Part shown: positions 51,000 through 63,044 of the stretch, piece after piece
Numbering within the stretch: position 1 is the first letter of the stretch
Layout: every line of letters starts with the position of its first letter
The notes under the pieces: model-generated
What the model was told of the DNA's origin: nothing
Seen by the model: the letters and a program-made list of their open reading frames with translations, nothing else
Database searches by the model: none
Position numbers and translations under genes: made by a program
Origin: Miscanthus floridulus
Taxonomy: Eukaryota; Streptophyta; Magnoliopsida; Poales; Poaceae
Direction of reading: 5' to 3'
Assembly (NCBI RefSeq): GCF_019320115.1
Contig: NC_089598.1
Location: 24,333,585 to 24,397,584 of the forward strand
Length of the DNA stretch: 64,000 nt

Positions 51000-53353
51000 G
51001 GACACTACCTAGAAAATGGTGTGAGGTGCAAAGGATTCCATGAGCTAATAACCTTGCATAATTGAAGCTTGATGTGAAGGGACTCCATGCCTGGGAAGCA
51101 AGCTGCAAGGAAACCTGAGCAAACCTAAGAAAGGCGCTTGTCATCTCATCTTCATGAACCTAAATGACACTGTATTTTTGGACAAACAAAATAGGAAAAG
51201 ATGTAGATTCAGTAACCAAAATTTTAATCTGGCTTCAAACTAAAATCCTAAAGTTTACACAAAGTATGGTTAAGCTGAACTAAGTGTTAACTTTATAAGT
51301 TCTACATTCTGTATAGTAAAATCACATATAGTGATCTGAGATGGAGAGTTTATGGTAGAATCATATATTTGAATATACTGCTCTAAGATAGGCACTCAAT
51401 CACAAATACACCAAGGGAAGGTCTACACAATACGGTCAATGTTCATAAATAAGAAAGAGTTACTGCATTCCAGCTATAAAACTAACATGGTATATCAAAA
51501 TCAGCCAATGTTCATTAATCAAGTCACTGGGCATCGCCTATTGCACAACTGGCTCACCTAGAATCATGCCTTGTCAAAACCGATAATGTTGCATTTGCAC
51601 AGGATGCTGCAACTCTTGGTCCTACTTCAGCGGCCAAAAAATGCAACTTGCGAGAATATTAAGACCAGAGATGTGAATAGATCTTTACACAGATTGAGCA
51701 TGGTCACATGTATTATAATGGCATACAAAACTGCACGGTATGCAACTGCGACCTGCAAGCTGCGAGGGTTTACTAACAGAAATTGTGAACCTATTTGTTT
51801 CTTTTCTTCACCTTTATATAATGCTTCCAAGTCCCACCCAATGGCCCCCTATTTCAGAGTTAGCATCTTCACGCTGAAATATTATTATGCACCACCTATT
51901 CCTGTATTCTATTGAAGTTGTTATCATCATAACCAAGAAAGTGTGACACAAAGTCTCCTTTTATCTGAAACAATATTCACATGTCTCAGTAAAATCTGAA
52001 TAGTATTTAAGCAGTATTAAACGATAAGCTCGAAAGAAGATGAAGGAACACGGGTACACATCAATATTTCTCTAGTCTATAATGTAATATGTTCAGGAGA
52101 GTACATTAAGATTTAGGATTTAGGATGTACGCAGAAAACAATTGCAGTATTAAAGGGATGAGGTAGGTTTTGTAGGCCTGATCTGCTGGCCTTTTCTGGA
52201 TTGCAGCTGCAGTTGTTGCTGCAGAGACCAAATTGCTTATATCCTGTAAAGTGTACTGCTTGTGTTCACCTACAGCTGTAGCAGGAAGATGACAACTGAT
52301 CCGAATGTTGATTATGTAGGACGTATATCTAGGGTAATTTAGGAAGAAACAATAGGGATAAGCTGCAAAAGACATAAATTGGGCAATCTAGAGGCATGCA
52401 ATAGTATAGTAATAACATGAACCTTTATGTATCTGGATTAACCGAATCAAATCGGCATTATCTAACCATTCTAGAATGCTTCAAACTTGATCAACCTTAT
52501 AGAGAAGCTCACATCATAATCGACATTTGTGTTTTTTTAGACATTTGGATAATATATTTCAGTTGTATGACTACCAAAAAGAAAAGGTAATTAACTGATT
52601 GTGGAGAAGTTCACATCACAATGTACCATGTTTGAACCATATTACATGAAGATAAAAATATCGGTAATTAACTGGAGATAGCCATTTCAATAAGAGATGC
52701 AGTCAACCAGCAGCTCACATCAACCTACAATGTCTTTATATCTGATCTTCTGAGCACACAATAAACTATATTATTATGACATACTATTATGGCATGAAGC
52801 ACATATCCTTACGCCGATAGACAGGGCGAGACGATGAATCAATACAATGCTCTGAAACCAAAAGCCCACAATTCAGCTGAAACCATGAGGATAGCTACAA
52901 GGCCTGTCCTTTAAAAGTATGATGTTAATTAACAACAGAAACATCTGTCATCCTGTATCTGTAATAAAAAAAAGATAGATATCAGTATAATGCAAAGTGT
53001 CAAATATGAGGCACATGCAACTGCAATATAGAATAGAGATAATAAGTTTCGAATCTATTTTGGTACAAACATAAGAAATGATCCATACTTACAGAGGAAC
53101 TAAAGAAGATACGCTTCAACGACGTGACTTCTGATGGGGAACTCAATTTTTAATGTTGGAAGTGCATTAGGACGTGACCACATGGAAATGACCAGTAGAT
53201 CATACAAAAATAACAGTTGGCACCTAGAGGTTTCTTTCCCAAATGGAAGGCATATGCTTGTGGTTGCGCCTACTGGGTTATTTGTAGTACAATAATTAAT
53301 CAAAGTGCATCCGATTAACTTGACTAAGGGAAAAACGACTACTATAGGTTTAC
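51000..53353. other. Mostly noncoding flank with isolated exon-like blocks
   Basis: AT-rich sequence. Two minus-strand blocks look exonic: 52290-52140 (GEHKQYTLQDISNLVSAATT then AAIQKRPADQAYKTYLIP), preceded by a CTACAG acceptor, and 52849-52813, followed by a GTAAGG donor. No family was recognised and the exons could not be joined in frame. They may be the 3' part of the gene whose exons lie at 53354-53991. Confidence 0.35.
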
Positions 53354-53991
53354 CTTTGAAACAGGAGGCAAAGGAATTCCACTGATAATGAAGTTAGCAT
53401 CCTTGCTGCGGAGGTTACTCCCATTTTCAATGAACTCCTTAATAAATATCTTGATTATCGTATTAATCATTGCAGTCCACTGATAATAAGGAAGTAGGCA
53501 TCCTGCATATGAATACCTGCATATAGTAACATCAATTCAGTAATGACATACTTGTTGCACACACCAAATGAAAAGCTGACATAAATATACATTTATCATA
53601 GGCACCTTCAGTGTCAGCTGAGCATGGTGGCACATCAAATTGCTGGAGCAATGGTATACCAGCAGAGTGAGAAGATAGGCAGCGGCGAATGGAATGGCTA
53701 GGATCACCAGTTGGCTGGTCATGACAAATCTAATTAAGAAGCAGACTAATTGTATCAGCAACAATGTAACAGACATGGTAAACATGGAACAATCAATTAG
53801 CATGGAACAGAGAGCATGAAAATACTAAAGAAAATTGCTAAAAGAGAAGCAACATGGTATACCGGCAAGGCAAGCTGATAAGTGGCGTCGGATGGAATGG
53901 CTGGAATCAAAATCGAAGGCAGTGGGAAAGGCATCAACACAGCTCGGTAGGTCTACATCCACCAGACCATCAACATCTGCATTAGCAACCT
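53354..53991 (-). pseudogene. Exons of an unidentified plant gene
   Basis: Three minus-strand exon-like blocks with splice consensus: 53991-53863 (ending SSHSIRRHLSACLAG), 53729-53606 (containing DPSHSIRRCLSSHSAGIPLL) and 53502-53354 (GCLLPYYQWTAMINTIIKIF, IISGIPLPPVSK). The last two join in frame; the first does not join the second, and it looks like a diverged duplicate of it. No domain was recognised. It could be a working gene whose exons are mis-set here, or a remnant cut by the repeats on both sides. Confidence 0.35.
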
Positions 53992-54049
53992 CTAAAAAAA
54001 TGGCATGGTCATTTATTGCTAACAATAAGAAATGAAGGAAGAATTAAGG

Positions 54050-54130
54050 CCCCGGTCGCTTGGAGGAATCTGGAGGAATTTATGAGAGGAATCATTCATG
54101 AACAGTAAAATTCAGCCGGGAATAGTTCTT
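54050..54130. mobile_element. Possible MITE terminus
   Basis: GGCCCCGGTCGCTTGGAGG followed by GGAATTTATGAGAGGAATCA resembles one end of a hAT-type grass MITE, cut by the LTR of element D. No partner end is present. Confidence 0.3.
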
Positions 54131-54716
54131 TCTCGTCGACAGAATATCGTCGGCAGTCCTCCGAGGGGTATCCCACAAAGGTAGATTGATCAGCAGAGGA
54201 GCGTGAGATCAAGAACAAGAAGGCAACAAAGACACACGAGTTAGACAGGTTCAGGTCATCAGTATGACGTAATACCTTACTCTTGTGGTCTGTTGGTTTG
54301 TATTAGCTATCGTATGATATGTCGTGATTTTAGAGGGGGTTCCTACCCGTCTTATATAGTCCGGGAGGCAGGGTTATAAGTCGGTTAGATCTGAGAGATA
54401 ACCGGAAAGTAATAACTGATTACAGGAATCTTGGGATCATACATATCCTAACAGATCTCGTAGTATCTTCAGGATATCTTCCCGGTGTCTTGCGGTAGGC
54501 GCCGAGCAGAGTCGTGCCCTGCAAGGCTTCGTCTAGTGGGTTGGGCCACCCCTAGGGGCGCAGCCCATGTGGCCTGCCGTGTGTATCCAGGGTCGTACAC
54601 CCCACAGCTAGTCCTTGAGCGCCTTGTATCCGTTGCGCAACGCCATCTTGAGCTCGTCGAGCAGGTGCGGATAACGCCGAGCAGTCAAACTCATGGTCCA
54701 ACCACCGTGTTGAATT

Positions 54717-54832
54717 GTCGAGCAGCATGTACCGTCGTCGAGTAGCACGACCTGTCGCCGAGCAGCATGAACTGTCGCCGAGCAGCGTGTACCGTCGCCG
54801 AGCAGCGTGACCTGTCGCTGAGCCGTGTGACC
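54717..54832 (+). repeat. 20-bp minisatellite in element D LTR
   Basis: About six units of GTCGCCGAGCAGCGTGTACC with small changes, in strict 20-bp register. Confidence 0.85.
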
Positions 54833-54889
54833 CAAGTACGGCTTGCCATAAGGGTGTAAGGAGCTCAAGTTCAGAATCGAAAATTTCTT

Positions 54890-55265
54890 CACAGTAGACC
54901 AAGTGTGCCCACTTAGAGTCCGAACAAAGCAGTAGGAATCAATATTCTTCTATAGGCATGTAGTCGTTGAGAAAAAATTCCGCACACTCACCACGAGGTG
55001 AAGTGTGACCACTTAGTCTCCGAGCATGACAGCAGATGATGTAGTCATGTGGTGCCATGGTCAGAAACTAGAAGAATAGTAGAAAAACCAGCCGAGCAGA
55101 CAGCTAGTCCCCGGGCATGGCCCAAAAAGAGACAAAACACATTCACCGCAAGGTGAAGTGTGCCCACTTAGTCCCTGAGCCTGATAGCATATGATGTAGT
55201 CATGTGGTGCCAGGGTCAAAAACTAGAAAACAATCAAAGATTAGCGGAGTAGGCAGTCAGTCCCC
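54890..55265 (+). repeat. 156-bp tandem duplication in element D LTR region
   Basis: CACACTCACCACGAGGTGAAG (54982) and CACATTCACCGCAAGGTGAAG (55138) start two units that also share ATGATGTAGTCATGTGGTGC. A third, partial unit (AAGTGTGCCCACTTAGAGTC) lies at about 54901. Confidence 0.8.
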
Positions 55266-55665
55266 GAGCTGCAAGCGGAGACATCGGAGAAACCAAATCG
55301 TGGAGAAAAAACTGAAGTAACGGTTGTACAGTGTCGGTTACTGAGCCTCAATAAATGGCGGAGAAGTCGGCAATATTTCAGCGAGTAGCAACTGATGGCA
55401 GCGATAAATGAGCGACATGGGCTGCAGTTGCGCAGAAGCCCAGGTAACGGCCCATATGCCGCATTGGAGAAAGCAAAGCGGCGTAGATCGCGGGAACGGT
55501 TCCCAAAAACCCCTTGAATGCGGAACGGTGGGGAAAATCCTATATAATAGTGCCGCCGCATACCCCGTTCCCACATTTTCCACTTCATCTTCCTCCTCAC
55601 CTCTCGCTCCGCCGAATCCACAACCACATTTGCCTTCGCCGCCAAACCCTAACCAGATCTGAGAG

Positions 55666-58600
55666 ATGGCGCCGAAGAAAAGAGCTGCGAAATCGAAGAA
55701 GACGAGTCCCAAGAAGACGGACACCGTGGCTCGACACGACGAGGAGTGGGTGCCATCGCAAATAGGAGAAGTGGAGCCAAACTGATTGGTGGAAGCCGGT
55801 GTTCTCCCCGACCGTGCTACCGCCGGATGGCGACCAGCCCTCGGTGAGTCCTTTCCAACACCTCATACTGAGAAAACAGTGGTATTCGAAGACTATTTCT
55901 GGCACGGGTTAGGGTTCCTGTTCACCCATTTCTGTGCAATCTCCACCCCAATACCATTTTGCACATCTCAATCTTCATCCACTTTTGTGAGGCATACCTC
56001 GGAATCCTACCCCACTTCAATCTTTTCCATCACCTATTCTAGCTGAAGAAGAGAGGCGACGCTGGTTCCAAGGTGGTTGGTGGGGTGTATCTCCAGCTAC
56101 GGGATGGAATGGCGAGTGAATATCTTACCGTACCACTTAACACGTCGCTGAAAGGGTGGAACACTAGGTGGTTCTACATGAAACAAAGCCACCCATCGGT
56201 TCGCTGTAACACCGACCACATCCCAGAAAGCTAGAGGAGTTGGTCGGAGCTACCGAGCAACGACGATATGGAGCAAGTGAATGAACACCTCGGCTTAATA
56301 AAAGGCGTGAAGACCAATGGTGGATTGGTGGCGACAAGTTTCATAGTGCGCCGCATTCAGCCCTATAAAGAGAGGGTGCACCCAGGCTTTGAATTCAAAG
56401 GGGAGACCGATGGTACCTGAGAGAGGCCAGAAATACTGTCCAGGAATGTCGTTGAAGAGCGGACTGCCAAGTTGTTCGCTCTGCTGGCCTCATTCAGGTT
56501 GTCAGGGTACACAAAGCCCTTCAACCGCAAGAATCTGCCTCCTCAGGTGAATATCCCGACTGAGTGTTTCCAAGAAGTTTTTTTATATATTGTCATTGCC
56601 GAGCAATAAACTGATCCTACTCATGTGAAGATCCATTCACAGGACATGGCAGTGTATTTCTCGGGTGTGCCGAGAAACGATTGGCCGTCGTCAGTGGATG
56701 CACGACGACCAGTTCAACCTTAAGAAAGCTTTGTTGGCGTCTCCTCAGAGTCTAGAGGTATGGATACTGGTCGGACGGAGAGTCCTCCCCCGGTGTCGGT
56801 GAAAATCTGGGGGAAGAGGCCGACGACAGATGAGCCGACCCAGAAGAAGAGAAAAACAGCGGCTACTGCTCCCCACAAACCAGGTGGCATCTCACTTGAC
56901 GATGATCAGACCAATTGAACATGAAGGACCGCGGTGTTTGATTGGTTTGACAACGATGAGATTCTCACGAATCCTCCCCCAGACATGAAAGAGCCTCCAC
57001 GCAACCCACGCGTGGAGGAACAACCCAGGGTAGGCGAAGAAGTCCGTGAAGCGCTGACAAGGAGAGTCCTCGAGCAACAAGTGGAAGCAGACCTAGAGCA
57101 GCAGGCGGAACCAAGGCCGACCGAGGAAGAGCCGAGAATTCCCCCGCCGAGCACGGGAGTCGACCCCGCGGCTGCGCCTAGAGGCTCAGGCCGGCACCGC
57201 TGGTTCAAGAAATTGAACCGACAGACCAAACCGTAAGTGTCCTTGTGCTGAAGTTACTTTGTTGTATTTTCTTTACTTCTGTGGTGACTAAATAACTAAT
57301 TTGATACAGTGCAAGGCGAACAACAAATTCAGCCCCGCTCGCTCAGACTGAGCTGCAACCAGAAACTAGCCCTGGAGCGGGGAGATGTAAGTAGACCCCA
57401 TCCTAGAGTCCCCCAGTGCTCGGGAGCACACGAGGGAGCCAATCGCTGCCCCTGGTGGGCTTGATGGCAACAAACGACTATCTACAATGGTGAACAAGTC
57501 AGCGACCACACCTGCGGCAATGTCGAAATCTAGAGCGGAAAAGCTTGTGGTGCTAAAGGAGCAGACGGCAGTCCTCGAGGCTTCGGAGGGCATGGTCGGA
57601 CCTGCTATCCGACCACCGAGCCCCTAGATGGTGCCCCCCCGCTGCAACAGAGGAGGACGAGGTGGAGGAGATCTTGCGTGACGAGCCTCGACCCCAAGCA
57701 GTCTAGATCCTCTGAAAGCGCGGTGATGAAATAGTGATTGTTGAAGAGGAGGACACCACCAAGGAGTTCAGGAGACTGGAGACTGCCCTTACCGGTGTGA
57801 TGAAATAGATCAAGGTTAATACTGCATCTAGAAAGGTCCTGGTTGTTTATTGGAATTGGATAACGATACTGTCATCGTTCATTTGCAGGAAATATCTCGA
57901 GTTGTTGAGCAGCGCCGCCAGCTAATAAAGCGAATGGAGCCCCTTGCTGAGGAGAACGAAAAACTCAAAGAGGCCAGGAACCTCTCGGAGAAGAATATTC
58001 AGAGGGCCCAACGCGAACGAGACCTTGCAGAGTCCAACATGCGGGACCTGGAATACTAGAAGGGGTCCTGACAGAAAAGTTGGCTGTTGTGTCTGAGCAG
58101 GTGCGGAGCTAGTTTGAGCAGCTTGCCGCCGTCTCTAGCCAACTGAAAAGTGCTTCCGAGCAGCTAGAGAGGAAAACCGAACAACTCAACAGTGTATCCA
58201 AACAAAAAGCAGGTACGAGATATCACGGAATGTACTTTTGTATTGCTAAATAGCCACATTTCGATGACAACTATTGCACTTGTAGAGCAAGACGCTGAGC
58301 TCGACCAAATGCGCCAGGCTATCGATCAACTTCGCCAGGAGAAGGCAAAGGAAACAGAGCGGGCGGACAAACTTGCTTCAGAGCTAAAAGGTGAATTCCT
58401 CCTTGTCGAAATTACTATTGAAGTAGCTTCCTTGTATAATGGATCATTGTAACGCTTGCAGGCTATCGTCATAAAGCCAAAGCATAGTTTGACGTGCTGG
58501 TGTAGGAGGCCAAGGTCCAAAAGGAGAACTTCGACGCTGTAATCGCCACAATTAAGCCGGTGCTTGACTGCGTTGACCTAGAACCGGCCACTCAGCACGA

Positions 58601-58921
58601 CGGTAGGCGGTAATGTCCCGACACCGTCATCCAGAGGTGCAAGGCAGCATGGGAGAACTTCAAGACCTTCAACCGCGATGCCATTATGACCGTCGCTACC
58701 CATGTCCTCATGGTTGTTCGGTCCCATTACCCGACCATCGACCTTCAGTCCATAGGGGGTGGGTTCGCCAAAGGACTGAGCGACGTGGGGACCCAGCAGC
58801 TGGACGATGAGGTGGAGGATGCAACAAAGATGCTGGCCAATGATATGGATCTATTTGGTGAGACGGATGGTAATGGCGGAGCTCAGGAATCTGCTCATAG
58901 ATTGTCATCTATAAAACCTTG
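55666..58921 (+). pseudogene. Antisense Transposase_28-type gene of element D, degenerate
   Basis: Plus-strand frame from ATG 55666 (MAPKKRAAKSKK) with RLVxAGVLPDR-type sequence (LVEAGVLPDRATAGWRPALG, TVVFEDYFWHGLGFL). Then, in shifted frames, come VVGGVYLQLRDGMASEY, LKGWNTRWFYMKQSHPS and FIVRRIQPYKERVHPGFEF. This is the conserved core of the family annotated as 'putative gypsy type transposon' (Transposase_28). Later exons encode coiled coil (57850-58059, 58270-58390) and a C-terminus (58686-58921). Introns such as 57234-57310 have GT-AG ends. A TGA in the first exon (about 55783) and several TAGs and frameshifts kill it. It lies antisense to element D pol. Confidence 0.75.
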
Positions 58922-59112
58922 ACAGTGTATTTAGAAAACGCGAAAGCGCAAGAAACAATTATTTATCGAATAAATGTTATAAGGTGCATGTATATGCAAT
59001 ATATGCAGTTTGCTTGTATTTCGATGAAAAAACCTTCACAGTTTCAATCTTGACGCGATTATGCGTAGTTCAAATAACGTCCGAACAGTTGGTTGGCTTC
59101 TGATCCCTATGG
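58922..59112. other. Spacer within element D
   Basis: AT-rich 3' end region of the antisense gene; no other feature was recognised. Confidence 0.4.
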
Positions 59113-59545
59113 CCTTGGCCAGCCCATAGTCCATAACATCGAGCGCGGAGCCCATGCACATGTAGGAGTAACAGGCGTGACCCAGGAACCACAGCTGACC
59201 ACCCATAATGCAGAGCGCGGAGCCCATGGCACATGTAGGGAGAGATTGGTGACTGGGTCTTCTCCATAAAAAAGCATGGAAAGTGTGCTGCTCGGCAGTT
59301 GTTGTATGAACTTGGAGATAAAGGGAGCATACGCGGCTTCCGAGCAATGTATTCTATGTTGAACTCTCGACCTTGGCTGACCCATAGTCTATAACATCGA
59401 GCGCGGAGCCTGTAGGCGTGTAGGACAAACAGGTGTGACCAAGGAACCGCAGCCGACCACCCATAACACAGAGCGCTGAGCCTATAGCACGTGTAGGGAG
59501 AGATCGGAGACTGGGTCGTCTTCGAAGAGAACATAAAAGAAAGGA
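59113..59545 (-). repeat. 258-bp tandem duplication in element D
   Basis: The block TTGGCCAGCCCATAGTCCAT (59115) recurs as TTGGCTGACCCATAGTCTAT (59373). Each unit ends in GTAGGGAGAGAT(T/C)GG(T/A)GACTGGGTC. Within each unit a shorter sub-repeat (ATCGAGCGCGGAGCC and ATGCAGAGCGCGGAGCC) appears twice. Confidence 0.8.
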
Positions 59546-59566
59546 TGTTGCTCTCCGATCGAGAAC

Positions 59567-59740
59567 AGTGTTCGACGATTTGGAGATGACGTGTTCGACG
59601 ATAACGTTTGGAGAAATCATGTTCGGGGGTTTTGGAGAAATCATGTTCGGTGATTTGGAGAAATCGTGTTCGGCGATTTTGGATAAAACATGTTCGGTGA
59701 TTTTGGAGAAATCGTGTTCGGTGATTCTAGAGAAACATGG
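59567..59740 (+). repeat. 24-bp minisatellite in element D
   Basis: About seven units of CATGTTCGGTGATTTTGGAG plus AAAT, in 23-28-bp steps. In one plus-strand frame it translates to repeats like CSVILEKS. It lies in the gap between the antisense gene and pol. Confidence 0.85.
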
Positions 59741-59919
59741 TCGGCGCAGCTATGGCGATTACGTATTGGAGTTCGTTATGAAGTAGCATGGAGCTCGGCG
59801 ACCGCAAGTGGATGTTAAACCACAATAGAGACAAAACAGAGACAAGTTATGGAGACCAAAACTTTACTGAATATAAAATTGGAGAGTACATATCTAGAGT
59901 GTTTTAAGGATAGAAACGT

Positions 59920-61640
59920 ATAAGGTGTTCGATGTGCCACGAGTTGGGAACATCGACTCCTTCTAAGTCACTTAGGCCATAAGAACCTGGTCGAGTAACC
60001 TCTTTGACGACATAAGGCCCTTCCCTAGGGGAAGAGAGCTTGTGCATCCCTTCAGTTTTTTGTTTTCTACGGAGAACAAGATCGCCGACAGCAAATGAAT
60101 GACCTTTGACGTTTTGGTTGTAGTATCTCTATAAGCCTTCTAGATATTTAGATGTACAGACGCAGGTGATTAGGCGTTCTTCCTCGGCCCTGTCGACATC
60201 CTCAGACCGAACAGCCTCGGCCTGCTCTTCATCATAGTTTTCCACTCTAGGTGCTCGAAAAGTAACGTCCGCTGGTGGTATGGCTTCTAAGCCGTAGACC
60301 AAAAAGTATGGAGTCACGCCGGTGCTGTGACTAGCTTGAGTACATAGTCCCTAGACTATAGCTGGAAGCTCCTTGAGCCATCTGCCTAGGTGCTTTTCTT
60401 CTTTCTGATACAGTCGCTTTTTGAGGGCATCGAGGATCATGCCGTTCACCCGTTCGACTTGGCCATTGGCTCTTAGATGGGCAACGGAGACATATTTGAC
60501 GGAGATGCAATGGTCTTCACAGAAGTCCTAGAAGTGATGGCCAGTAAACGTAGTTCCAAGATCGGTGATGATGCTGTTTGGTAGACCAAATCTGTGGATG
60601 ATATCTTCGAAGAGCTCAACTGCCTTCTTTGTAGTAGCCGAGATGAGCGGTCTATATTCAATCCACTTGGAGAACTTATCGATGGCGACATATACATACC
60701 GGAAACCACCTGGTGCTAGTTTGAAAGGCCTGATCATGTCCAGTCCCTAGCATGCGAAGGGCCAGGAAGCTGGGATGGTTTGCAGCTCTTGCGCCGGCAC
60801 GTGTATTTGCTTAGCGAAGAATTGGCATCCTTCACAATGTCGGACGAGGTCTTCTGCATCAGTGATGGCTGTGGGCCAATAAAAACCAGCTCGGAAAGCC
60901 TTGCCGACCAGTGTTCTCGAGGCCACGTGGTTGCCGTTGGAACCAGAGTGAATTTCGAGAAGTAGCTTTACTCCCTCCTCTTGGGTGATGCATTTCTGCA
61001 GTATCCCTTACTTGGCACTTTTCCTCACCAAGCTGCCGTCCACCAGCACGTAAAGCTTGCTTTGACGAACTAGGCGTTCAGTTTCAGTCTTGTCGGTGGG
61101 TACCTCGGCGCTGGTGAGGTACTTGATGAATTGCTCCCTCCAATCGGCGACCGGCGAAGGTACCGCAAGTACCAACTACTCGGCAGGGGGAACCTCTTTG
61201 ACTTCCTTATCTTCTTTGATAGATGGCGTCGGGAGATCTTGAACGAAGACCCTCGGCGGGATCGTGGCGCGAGAAGAGCCCAGCTTGGATAAGTGATCGG
61301 CGAGTTGATTTTGGTCCCGTACCACATGGTGATACTCGATGCCATAGAATTTTCCTTCGAGCTTCCTGATTTCGACGTAGTAGGCATCCATCTTCTCACT
61401 GGAATAGGACCAGTCCTTGTTGAGCTGGTTGATAACCAACGCGGAGTCCCTGTACACCATGAGGCGTTTGACGCCGAGCTCGATGGCTATATGGAGACCA
61501 TGAAGACACGCTTCGTATTCTGCGGCGTTGTTGGAGGCTAGAAAGTGTATCCGGAGAACATAGCGTAGCTTATCCTTGGTCGGCGTAATGAATAGAATGC
61601 TCGCGCCAGCACCATTGATGTTAAGGGCGCCATCGAAGTA
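59920..61640 (-). pseudogene. Element D integrase and archaeal-type RNase H, degenerate
   Basis: From right to left on the minus strand: aRNase H (61646-61180: MYFDGALNINGAGASILFI, SNNAAEYEACLHGLHIAIEL, GIEYHHVVRDQNQLADHLSK), then integrase zinc-finger remnants (about 60950-60790). The integrase core follows (60737-60530: YVYVAIDKFSKWIEYRPL, FGLPNSIITDLGTTFTG, where the family normally has TDNG) and the C-terminal part (60317-60130: TPYFLVYGLEAIPPADVTF). TAG stops and frameshifts separate these pieces. Confidence 0.8.
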
Positions 61641-61699
61641 CATCACCCAGTGTTCGGGGCAAGTAGCGGCGATGGGCTCTTGGATCTCGGTCCATTCAA

Positions 61700-63044
61700 C
61701 GACAAAATCAGCGAGCGCCTATGACTTAATGGTAGGTCTGCTTCTGAATTCGATGGAATATGTGCCGAGCTCAATAGGCCACTTAATGATGCGGCCATTG
61801 GCGTCTTTGTTGCGGAGAATGTCCCCTAGAGGGAACTCAGTGACCATGGCGATCTTGTAGTATTCGAAGTAGTGTCGGAGTTTGCGCGACGTAATAAGAA
61901 TGGCATATAACAGCTTTTGTACCTGAGGCTAACGAGTTTTGGGCTCATTAAGTACCTCGCTGATGAAGTAAACTAGATGTTGTACTTTATAAGCGTGCCT
62001 GGCCTCCTCGCGTTCGATGACAATAGCTGTGCTCATGATGCAAGAAGTGGCGGCGATGTATATTAGCAGAGTCTCATCTAGACATGGCGCCGTCATGATC
62101 AGAGGCTTTGTTAAGAACACCTTGAGCTGCTCAAAAGCTGAGTCTGCTTCCTCTGACCAGGAGAATCGCTCGGAGGCCTTGAGGAGTTTGAAGAATGGTA
62201 GCCCTTTTTCGCTGAGGCATGATATGAAACGACTTAAAGCAGCTATGCAGCCTGTAAGCTTCTGTATATCCTTGATGCATGTCATCCGTTTCATATTGGT
62301 GATGGCGGAGACCTTGTCAGGGTTAGGTTCGATACCTCGAGCATTGACGATGTAGCCCAGCAGTATACCGGATGGAACTCCAAAGACACACTTTGAAGGG
62401 TTCAGCTTCCATCGGTACTTGTTCAGGTTGGCAAAGTTTTCTTCGAGGTCGGCGATGAGATTGTCGGTTGTCTTGGTCTTGATGACCATGTCATCTATGT
62501 AGGCTTCGACATTGCGGCCAATCTGGTGATCGAGGCACATCTAGATGGCCCTTTGATAGGTAGCCTCGGCATTCTTGAGTCCGAAGGACATAGTTGTGTA
62601 GCAGTATGCACCAAAAGGTGTAATAAACGACGTCTTGATCTGGTCTTCTTCCTTGAGGGAGATCTGATGATATCTGGAGTAACAGTCAAGGAAGGAGAGT
62701 AGTTCACAGCCGGTAGTAGAGTCTACAACCTCGTCTATCCGAGGCAAGCCGAAGGGGTCTTTAGGGCAGTGTTTGTTAAGATCAGTATAATCAACACACA
62801 TTCTCCATTCTTTATTCTTTTTTAGAACGAGAATAGGGTTTGCTAACCAATCTGGATGATACACTTCTTTTATAAACTTAGCAACTAAGAGTCGTTTTAT
62901 TTCTACCCTAATAGCCTCCTTCTTGTCTGGCGCGAATCGGCAAAGTTTTTGCTTGATTGGTTTGGCAGTCGGCGAGACATTCAAGGAGTGCTCGATCTTC
63001 TCCCGTGGTACCCCTAGCATGTCTGTAGGTTTCCAAGCAAACAC
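61700..63044 (-). pseudogene. Element D reverse transcriptase and RNase H, degenerate
   Basis: RT: LKKNKEWRMCVDYTDLNKHC, ITPFGAYCYTTMSFGLKNAE, then a TAG at 62541-62543 where Trp is usual. The same frame continues with the catalytic AYIDDMVIKTK and then GIEPNPDKVSAI. RNase H reads LLIYIAATSCIMSTAIVIE and HYFEYYKIAMVTEFPLGDIL, with another TAG near 61720 at a Gln position. Intact except for point stops, so decay is recent in structure but complete in effect. Confidence 0.85.

Larger units (their letters stand above)
54131..55330 (-). repeat. Element D LTR region (minus strand)
   Basis: The minus strand carries a TATA box (CTATATAAGACGGG, about 54347-54360) and the block order typical of a long grass RIRE2/Tat-type LTR. 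The left edge is near TCGTCGACAGAATATCG. The inner edge is not sharp. This is the 3' LTR side of element D, because pol lies to the right on the minus strand. Tandem repeats inside it are listed separately. Confidence 0.6.
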
